Positions 1 through 9,700 of a DNA stretch of 55,579 nt are shown in pieces. Below the pieces are notes generated by a model, which did no database searches, was not told the DNA's origin, and saw nothing but the letters and a program-made list of their open reading frames with translations. The translations under genes and the position numbers were made by a program. This DNA comes from CALCKU01 sp964571595 (GTDB lineage Bacteria; Pseudomonadota; Alphaproteobacteria; Caulobacterales; Maricaulaceae): NCBI GenBank assembly GCA_964571595.1, contig CAZNCJ010000006.1, positions 1 through 55,579 of the forward strand, written 5' to 3'. Each line of letters begins with the position of its first letter. The first letter of the stretch is position 1.

Positions 1-138
1 AAGTCTCTCTTAGCCCAGACCTAAATCTGTGACATTAGTGCTGACGCCGGACAGTAAGCACATAGTAATCACACAGTAAGCAGGGGTTTGAAATTGACCG
101 ATTTAGCGGAAATGGTGTTTTTTGTTCTAGAAACTTAT
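1..138. other. Left-edge noncoding stretch with a short direct repeat
   Basis: No open reading frame is supported here. The only structure seen is the ten-base word ACAGTAAGCA at 51-60 and again at 73-82, a period of 22 bp or about two helical turns. Short repeats like this occur at transposon ends and at regulator sites, but no terminal inverted repeat or transposase fragment is visible, so no element is called. Confidence 0.3.
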
Positions 139-510
139 TCAATTAGCATTGTACCCAAATTGGTCCCTGAATGTCAGTAGAGCTTTTTTCCAGAAAGTTT
201 CTCGATCCCTGATTAGAGAGTCAGGTGTTTTCCACGAAAAGGCTTCTATGAAAGTTAACTGGAAATTTTGTGAGACGTATTCCATACCCCTCTGGCCAAC
301 TAACTTAACCAGCTCTACGTTACCGCCAGAGCCGTTATATAGATAAACGCTCCATCTTGACCAAATCCTTGATTCACCATCAGTTTTACCAACATACATC
401 TTTCCATTTGACTTATTGCTAATGACGTAGATGCCTTTTGTATTGCTGAGTGCGTTTTTCCAATTTGGACGGTCATTCTCAAAAATGATTTTAGGTTTTT
501 TGAAGTCCAT
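139..510 (-). CDS. GIY-YIG nuclease-like protein
   Basis: A 123-aa protein with the start of a GIY-YIG endonuclease fold. It has GIYVI near residue 27 and YVGKT about 12 residues later, an Arg/Trp-rich segment, and a Glu (RDRETFWKK, near residue 104) in the place of the metal-binding glutamate of the family. Family members hydrolyse DNA in repair, restriction or mobile introns; no extra DNA-binding domain is present, so the substrate is unknown. The ATG is preceded by a weak purine-rich stretch (AAGAGAA). It stands alone at the edge of an A+T-rich accessory region. The fold call is fairly safe; the function is not. Confidence 0.7.
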   Translation of the reverse strand: MDFKKPKIIFENDRPNWKNALSNTKGIYVISNKSNGKMYVGKTDGESRIWSRWSVYLYNGSGGNVELVKLVGQRGMEYVSQNFQLTFIEAFSWKTPDSLIRDRETFWKKALLTFRDQFGYNAN

Positions 511-624
511 ACAGATATTCTCTTACCCCGGAAAATATTCGGCGATATATGGTTCTCATGAATTCGCTAAATCAATAGATGGCTCAGTTTTAAAGCGCAA
601 GCGCCCAAATAATTTTTTGGTTTA

Positions 625-636
625 ACCCATATGGGT
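625..636. promoter_or_regulatory. Perfect 12-bp palindrome upstream of the autotransporter gene
   Basis: ACCCATATGGGT is self-complementary and lies about 120 bp before the autotransporter start. The half-word CCCATAT recurs at 659-665, 33 bp away (about three helical turns). It is a candidate operator; the cognate regulator is unknown, although a TetR gene lies just downstream of the autotransporter. Confidence 0.35.
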
Positions 637-753
637 GATGACAGTAAAAATGGACGGGCCCATATTTCAATCAGTAAATTTTAGATTGATCGACAGGACC
701 TAGGATATCTTTTCTAGGGTTTTGCGAAGCTAATTTATGATTACGGGGTGTTT

Positions 754-3700
754 ATGCGAAATTTATTAAACAATACGACGAGCTTAAGTAATAGTAGGTC
801 CATCCTTTCTTGGGCTATATCCAAGCGTTTAATATTAAGCGTCTCCAGTCTCATTTCTATGCTTATCATGGCGGCCCCTAATATTACAGCGCAAGCGCAG
901 GCTGTTTCGGGAGATCCGCAATGCCCAATATCCGGCGATACTGTTACGTGTACAGCGAGTATACCCAATGGGTTTCTGGGCGCGAGTGACGAAGCCGTAA
1001 ATTTTAATATTAACAACCTCACAAGCTCTATAGCGGCTGATAATTTCGGTATTGGCATTGTAGGAGAGGCGAGTGATGATGTCGTCATTAATGTTGACAA
1101 TACAGTCAATATTACACTCACAGACGATCCCGCAGATGGTTTTGATGCCGCCGCAATACTTGTTGAGCATGAAGACGGCGATGTTAATTTAACCAGTGCA
1201 GCTACAATTAGTGGAAATAGTACAATTGCGGATCATTTCGGAATTCGCCTGGAGGGTGATTCAGGTGATCAAGTCATTACCAATACCGGAAATATCTCCA
1301 TTACAGCGGGTGGCACCGGGGCGTCATTTGAAGGTGTCGGTGCTATTGGGGCCGTCTCGGGAGGTAGCTCGACAGAAATCTCTATCAATAATAGCGGGTC
1401 TTTAAGCCTTGATACGGGCAGTGATTTAATGAGCGGTGCAGCCGCTGCGATTATTTCAAATAATTTTGGTTTAAATACTGTTACAAATATTAACAATAGT
1501 GGCGATATTGATGCGACCGGGTCAATCACCAATGGGATTGTCGTGCTATCGGTTGAGGAGGGGGCAGGTGTTTCCCAGATTGATGTCGATAATAGCGGGG
1601 ATATTACGGTTGATGGCAACAATCTGGCGGCGATTAATATTCAAAAGGGTACTGCCCAGCTAGGGTCTGGGCTTCAGGATATTTTTAACAGCGGAACCTT
1701 GACGGTTAATAATGCCAGTACGTCTAGCGGGATTCAATTTATCACCCAAGCTAATGAGGCGACAACAGATATAGAAAATGCGGGCGACATTATTATTAAT
1801 GAATCGGTCGGTATAGGGTTTGGTATTTTTGCCGATTTGACAAATTTATCCGGTACGGGCGGGGATAGCGTTGTTAATGTACTAAATAGCGGAAATGTAA
1901 CAGGAAATTCTGGTAGCATTGTGAATGGAATTGCGGTGCAATCAGCACTAGCTGATACCGTTACTGTGACGCTGGAAAATACGGGAACGATAGACCTGAC
2001 GGATACTAATCCGGGATTTCTATCTAATGCTTTTGTCGCCCAAGGCGACAATGCTGTCGGCGCTGGCGGTGATGATGAGGGTGTTAGCACTTTTGTCATT
2101 AATAACTCTGGGGCGATATTAACCGCCAGCGCTGCCGGAGCTTTCAATGCCATTGGCGATAATGTCACGATCAATAATAGCGGGACGATTACCTCCTCAA
2201 CGACAGGTAATAATTTGGTTGCGCTGAATGGGCTAAATACGGATAGTGTCATAAATTTCACCCAAAGTGGGACGATTGCAGCCGATAATAATGGGCTTGA
2301 TATCCTCAATATTGGGGATACGGGCACAGCGAATATTACATTGAATGGCGGAACAATTTCTCAGGTAGATACGGGTGGTTCTGGAGCTGTTATACGCTCA
2401 CTGGGTGCGGCAACAAATATAACGTTAAGTGAAGGCACCGTCACCGGGGACATCTTAACTTCAAGCGGCAATGATAGTCTTTTGGTCAGCGGAAGTGTAG
2501 TGGATGGAGAAATTAATCTGGGAGATGGGAACGACACCATAATCTTCAGCGGGCAGAATCAGATTATAAATGGCATTCAAACTGGTGAGGGGAATGACAG
2601 TGTTACTATCGACTTTTCGGCACCGGGTGCAGCAACCATTTTCGGGAGCGATACGAGTTTTGGAAGCATAGGTCTGGGCGAAGGGGACGATGAAGTTACG
2701 CTAATAGGCGCGACACAAGAAAGTTTTGATGAGCTGGTATTTATTAGCGCCTTTACAGGGACTGACACATTCAATTTCAACCTTAGCGCAGATACGGATA
2801 TCATAATTGATCAGCTTCCGGGTAATTCACTGGATGTTTTCAACCAAACAGGAAGCGGAAATTTAGTGCTTCAACTTCCATTTTTCAGCAATATTCTTAA
2901 TCCTGCGACCTATAATATTATAGGTGGAAACTTAGATGATCCTACTAATATAGATGCACCCAGCGCGACGTTTTTAGTTAATGCCGGAAATGTGGATGTG
3001 AATGTTATAGGGGATCAGTCTTCATTTTCTCTATTGGGTACAATTAATGATTTGACTGTGGGGGGAGGCTTCAGGCCAGGGGCATTTGATCCAGATAATT
3101 TAATTTCTTTGTTTGAAGCGGGGGCACCCCCTCCAATTGCAATGATAGACGGCAATTTTGTTTTCGAAGACACGGGTGAGTTTTTTCTGGTGGTCAATTC
3201 CGATGGTCAATCGAGCCTCACCAGCATAGAGGGAACCGCTACAATTAATGGCGGTGACTTAATTGTTTTACCCGCTGTTTCTGAACTTGCATTTATGGGA
3301 ACACAAACTTTTGAATTTTTAACTGCGGAAGGTGGGCTAACAGGAGAATTTAGCGATATTGTTTCACCCGATTTTGCATTTGTCGATCTAGCAGTTGAGT
3401 ACATGCCGACATCGGCGCGCTTGATCGTGACACGGGCAATGTCGCCAACTGTGCCAATGTGTACTATTACGGAAAATATTGCTTTGTGCCAGGGCTTTCA
3501 TGCAGATGGTATTGAAAATACCAGTGCATCCCCGGAATTTACAACGCCACCTGTCGACACGCTGAATGTCAATAACCTTACGGCTAATATAGCACCGCAG
3601 CCAAATGTACGGGGTATCGAATTTACGAATACAGACCCTGGAGAGATTAATATAAATGTCGACACAGGCAACTTCTCTATTATTACCGAAGGAGATGGAG

Positions 3701-6700
3701 CGGATGGTCTTTTTGCACATAATGATGGCGGCGGTAATATCAATATCATGCTGGCGGGCAATGTAGTTACAAGTGGTGCGGAGGCAAACGGTATCTTCGC
3801 GAATGCCGAAATTGGCGATACGATCACGATAAATATTTCAGACAATACTGTTGTGGACGCTAATGGTGTCGATGCAAATGGCATTTATCTCGTGGGCTCT
3901 CCGGCGTCGCAGATATCATCTCAAACGTCTGTGGTTGCCGATATTCTGATTGGGCAAAACACAATCGTCCGAGCGGACCAAGGGTTTGCAATCGGCGAAA
4001 ATGAGGGCGTTATTTCTCAAAATGGCGGTCCGATAGGGGTTCCGATTGACACAAATTTGGTAGTTGAGGGCAGGGTAGAGCATGAGGCGGCAGATAGTGT
4101 TGCTATCAGTCTGGCTGCCGGTGATGACGTGATTAATGTGGTGGGAGATGGCGCTATAGATGGCGATGTTGATTTAGGCGCGGGTGATGATGATATTTTG
4201 CTTCAGGGAGATAGCGAATTTCGAGGTGATATCCTATTAGGTGAGGGCACAAATACGGTCACTTTGGAAAATGAATCATTTATATCGGTCCGTAATATAA
4301 GTGGGGCGTCTCAAGTCTCGCTTCTTTCCGCCGGTAATGGCAATGATACGGTTACCGTCAGAGATGGGGCCTTCCTCCGTTCAGATATTGATCTAGGTGA
4401 TGGAAATAATACCATCTTACTCGAAGATGAAGCGGATATCGATGGTGATATTAGTATGGGATCAGGGAATGATATCATTACAACATCACTAGATAGTGAC
4501 ATTTCGGGTAGCCTCTCTCTAGGCGCAGGCAATGATATCGTAAATTTACAGCCTTTCAGCTTTTTTGGTAGTGAAATCGATTTAGGTTCTGGTGATGATC
4601 AAATTAACCTTACCGGGCTTAATGTTTTCGGACAAATCATTGGCGGGGACGGCACAGATACGCTTAGCTTTAACACAGTAGAAGATGATATCTTTACTTT
4701 GGATTTCGACGACTCTACGCCTTTAGCGACAGGTTTTGAAATATTTAATCAGGATGGGCTGGGCATTATTGGTTTTACTGGTGAAAACCCGGACCTGATT
4801 GCGGACTTTAATCTCAATGGCGGTGCGACATTTGTATTTGCTAACTTACCGGACGTGAATTTCACCACACAGGCGGGGACGCGCTTTGTGGGCGGGCAGC
4901 AGCCAATCGAAGTTCCGGACCCGGATACTGCAATGGTTACGACAGATGACTTCATTGGTGACCTGACGGTAAATGGTGTTTTAGCCCCGGCGAATTTCAA
5001 TGATTTAGCGGCCGTGGCCGATACTAATGCCGTTACGGCCGATACTATATTTTCCTCTATAGGCGTTTTAAAAACTAATAATCTTACGCTGACACAAAGC
5101 GCGGCTTTGGAGGTTGACGTCAATGATGCGGGCGAAAGTGACCTCGTTATCGTGAACGGCACGGTCTCACTTGGCGGGGCGACATTGGATGTGAATGAAG
5201 AACTGGGCAGTACATTTGACAGTGATGATCCGTTTAACTTCATCATTATTGATAATGACGGGTCTGATGCGGTGAATGGGACTTTCGGTAATGTGACGAA
5301 TGACTTAGTTTTCCTTACACCCACAGTTGATACGGCCTCTGGGGACGGCAATGATGTGCAGCTCACACTTGCACGGGCCGTTGCGTCGCCACCTCCGCCG
5401 CCACCTCCACCTCCACCTCCACCACCTCCTCCTCCATCTGCCGCTGTGGGTTGTGTCGCAGACGCGGCAACGCCGTCAAATGTGGTTTGCGGTTCTGATG
5501 ACACGGACGGCTTTTTCTCTGATACGGATGTCGCCAGCGTGACAATTAATGCGGACGTCACGGTCGATGATAGCGGCAATGCTGGCAATGGGGCTATTGG
5601 CGGCGCGGGTCTCGGTGTGATCGAGCTTCGCGATGGGATGGTAACAAGTTCTGGAGCTGCCTTTACCGATAGTGCTGATGGAAGCATAAGCCCCAGTGTG
5701 CTGGGTGACTTTACCAATAATGGCTCTATCGTATCCACTGTTTCGGGTTCAGGCGTAGATGGTGTTTTCATTGAAGGGTCTATTGCGGGGACGTTCACAA
5801 ATAATGGAGATATCTCTGCTGTCGATGGCGTTTTCATCGGACAAAATGTAGAGACGCTGATCAATAATGGAATGATTACCGGCGCTCTAGAAGGTGTCGA
5901 CGTTAATGGGAATGTTGCAAGCTTTACCAATTCCGGAACCATTATTGGTGATAACGCCGGTGTCAGTATTAATGGCGACGTCGGAATATTTACGAATAAT
6001 GCCGAAATTACGGCAGATGGTGATGGTGTGAATATTCAAAGTGGTGCCGGGACGTTCACAAATGCGGGTGAGATTACATCGAATTTTGAGTCTATATTTA
6101 TTATTGGCGATGTTGAGGCAATTACAAATTCTGGAACAATAACATCAGTCCTTAGTACTGGCGTTACGGCTGCCAATGATCTTGGCACGCTCACCAATAG
6201 CGGAACGATATCAGCGAGCAATGAAGGTGTGCAGCTGCTTGGGAATGTCGGAACGATTATTAATAGCGGAACAATAATTGGCGAATCACAAGGTTTCGCC
6301 CCAGATGCCGGTTTTGTCATTCAAGACCCAGGGATTTTTATTGTCTCCAACGCTGACGGCGATACCCTGATTGAAAACCAAGCCGGGGCTTTGATTGAAG
6401 GGACAGAAGGGATTCTCTCGACGTCGACAACCAATAATGAGACGGTAATCAACACAGGTACAATCACCGGGACTTTAGGCATAGCCGCAAACCTTGGCGG
6501 CGGAGACGACACATTCGTGCAAACAACCACAGGCGTGCTTAATGGCAGTGTTGATTTCGGCGACGGGTTCGATACTTTGGCCTTTGATGCGGCGTCAGGC
6601 GAGACGGGCAATGCGGCACTCTTTACGGACGGCACGAGCTTAGCCAATGATTTCGAGGCAATTGAAAAACGCGGGGCAGGCACCTTCATCTTTGAAGGGG

Positions 6701-9700
6701 ACGCATTGCCGGATACGATATCCGGTGTCTATTTGTCGGTTCTTGACGGCACAGCACAGGTTAATGCTGAGCTTTCCCAAGTCAGTACCAGTATAGCTGC
6801 CGGCGCGAGGCTTGAGGGCACAGGCACAGTCGGTGTTGTAACCGGTGAAGGCACTATCGCGCCGGGTGCCAGTATTGGCACATTAACGACCGGTGGTTTG
6901 TTCCTCTCAAGTGCCACGACCGTTGAAGTTGATGTCAATGATGCGGGCGAAAGCGATCTGATTATCGTCAACGGGACTGTCACACTGGGCGGGGCGACAT
7001 TGGATGTCAATGAAGAACTGGGCAGTACATTTGACAGTGATGATCCGTTTAACTTCTTGATTATTGATAATGACGGGACAGATGCGGTTATTGGTGATTT
7101 CGGGAACATCACCAATGATCTCATCTTCTTAACCCCGACGGTGAGCACAGATGCGGGTGACGGCAATGATGTTCAGTTGACACTGGTCCGCGCTGCGGTC
7201 ACACCTCCTCCTCCGGTTACGGGCAATTGTGTGACCGTTGGGACGGTGACAACATGTATGGGTGATCTGACGGGCGGTATCGCGTCCGACGGTACGGCGC
7301 CGGACGGCCAAAACTTCACAGCCCCGCCAACAGAGACGCTCATTGTCAATAATGTCGACGCGGCGGGTATTGTGACAGACGGCGCAGACGGTATTAATTT
7401 CGAGGTCGCGGCCCCTCAAGACATTATCATTGACGTCGATACCACCGGAACCGCCGGCATCGTTACCGATGGTGGCGACGGCATTGATGTTGATATTGAA
7501 GGCGGTGATGGGGACATCACGATTACCTCTACCGGAAATCTCTCAACGTCTGGCGACGGCTCCGAAGCGATTATTGCATCGCAAGATGGCGGCAATGGCG
7601 ATATCAATATCGCATCGACAGGCAATATTTCGACTTCTGGTGAAAATTCGGATGCCATTCAGGCCGATAATAATGGTATGGGCGATATCACCATCACATC
7701 CAATGGTGACATTACGACCACGGGTGATGGTGTAGACGGGATATTAGCAATCCACACAGGTGTAGGCGATATAAACATCACGTCCAACGGCGATATTTCG
7801 ACGTCAGGCGTTGCTGCGGGTGGCATTACGGCTATTGTTTCGGGTCCAGCAGGGGCTGGATCTGGTGGTGACATTAACATTAACACGACAGGCACTGTTT
7901 CTGCGAGCGGAATAGGTCTTGATATTATAGCAAGTAATGCAGGCAACATAGCAATCAATTCTAACGGTACGGTAAACGGTATTATTATAAACAGCGATTT
8001 TGGGGGTTCGATTAATTTGAGAGCTATGGACATTACGGATGACATTATTATCACTCAGGATAATTCGGAGGAAGAGATCAATCTGAATATCACTGGAACG
8101 GTTTCGGGCGAGATTGAAATTTTAAAAGAAAATGGTGGTTTCCTTACGGCTAATGTTAACAACGTAGTTAGTGATGACGACAGCGCTGTAATAATCGTTC
8201 AAGACGGTGGGATCGGCGTCAGCGCAACATTTACGTCCACTGGTACGATCTCTGCCGCAGATAATGGCGTACAAATCGCGACTGATAATAGCAACCCGCA
8301 AACAATCTCAGTCAACAACGTAACTGGCGACAGCGATGGTGATGGGGTTGGTGTAGGTATATTATCCGTAATTAATAATTCTGCCTTTTTATCACTCGAT
8401 ACATTGGGTGATGTATCTGGCGGTAGTGAAGGTATTTTAATATCTGCTGGAACGTTAACGTCCACTGACCCGACCCCAATCACAATTGACACATCTGGCA
8501 CAGTCACTGGCGATGTCGGCATTCAGGTTGAACGGACAGCAGGCGCGGGCGCTACGTTGACGAACTCCGGCACGATTACAGGCCGTAACGGGACGGCGAT
8601 TGATCTGATAGGGGAGGCTAATGATACGGTTATCTTGACAGAGACAGCGATTATTAATGGCGGCATTGAGTTCGGTGAGGGCTTTGACACGCTGGCCTTT
8701 GATGCGGCGTCAGGCACGACGGGCACAGTCTCGCTTTTTGAAAGCGGCGCGGCCTTTGCCAATGATTTTGAAGCGCTCGAGAAGCGCGGAGCTGGTACGT
8801 TTATTTTTGAAGGCGATGCTTTGCCGGATACAATATCGGGTGTTTATCTAAGCGTTCTTGACGGGACAGCGCAGGTTAATGCCGAGCTTTCCCAAGTCAG
8901 CACCAGTATTGCAGCAGGCGCGAGGCTGGAGGGTACAGGCACAGTCGGTGTTGTAACCGGTGAAGGCACTATCGCGCCGGGTGCCAGTATCGGTACATTA
9001 ACGACAGGCGGTCTGTTGCTCTCAAGTGCCTCAACGGTTGAAATTGAGGTCAATGATGCGGGCGAGAGCGATCTGATTATTGCCAATGGTAGCGTCTCAT
9101 TAGGCGGAGCGACATTGGATGTCAATGAAGAGGCCGGCAGTACATTTGACAGAGATGATCCGTTTAACTTCATCATTATTGATAATGACGGGTCTGATGC
9201 AGTCGATGGGAATTTCGGTAACGTGACGAATGACTTAGTTTTCCTTACACCCACAGTTGATACGACGGCGGGGGATGGCAATGATGTTGGATTGGCATTG
9301 ACACGCACAGCCGTCGTTGATCCTGATCCTACACCTGATCCTGATCCTACACCGGACCCTAGTCCAACGCCTGACCCTACGCCTGTGGCCTTTGCCAGCG
9401 TGGCACAGACCTTTAACCAGACCTCTGTGGCCGACACATTTGATGCGTTGGAAGCGGGTGCGACTGGTGATTTGCAAACCGCTATTAATGCACTGCTTTT
9501 CACAACGGCTACCAGTGCACTTGAAGCCTTTGATAGTACGTCTGGTGAAATATATGCGTCAGTGACGGCGGATGCTGTAGATAGCCAGACCAATCGCGTG
9601 GATAATTTGACTGCCCGTAGCCATAAAAATGTCGGTGAAGGTGTACGTGTTTACGGTGAGGTTAACCGACTTGATACAAATGTTGAAAGCGACGCTAACG

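Noticed and set aside
1..138. Insertion sequence end
   Set aside because: A 10-bp direct repeat is present, but no terminal inverted repeat, target duplication or transposase fragment is visible.
5389..5436. Tandem-repeat CCA/CCT tract as a possible CRISPR or microsatellite element
   Set aside because: It is in frame and encodes 16 prolines as a linker between two passenger modules, so it is part of the protein design.
4749..5942. 397-codon minus-strand frame inside the autotransporter gene
   Set aside because: It is a shadow of the repetitive plus-strand gene: Gly-run where the plus strand encodes Pro, no ribosome site, no domain. The plus-strand frame has signal peptide, linkers and barrel.
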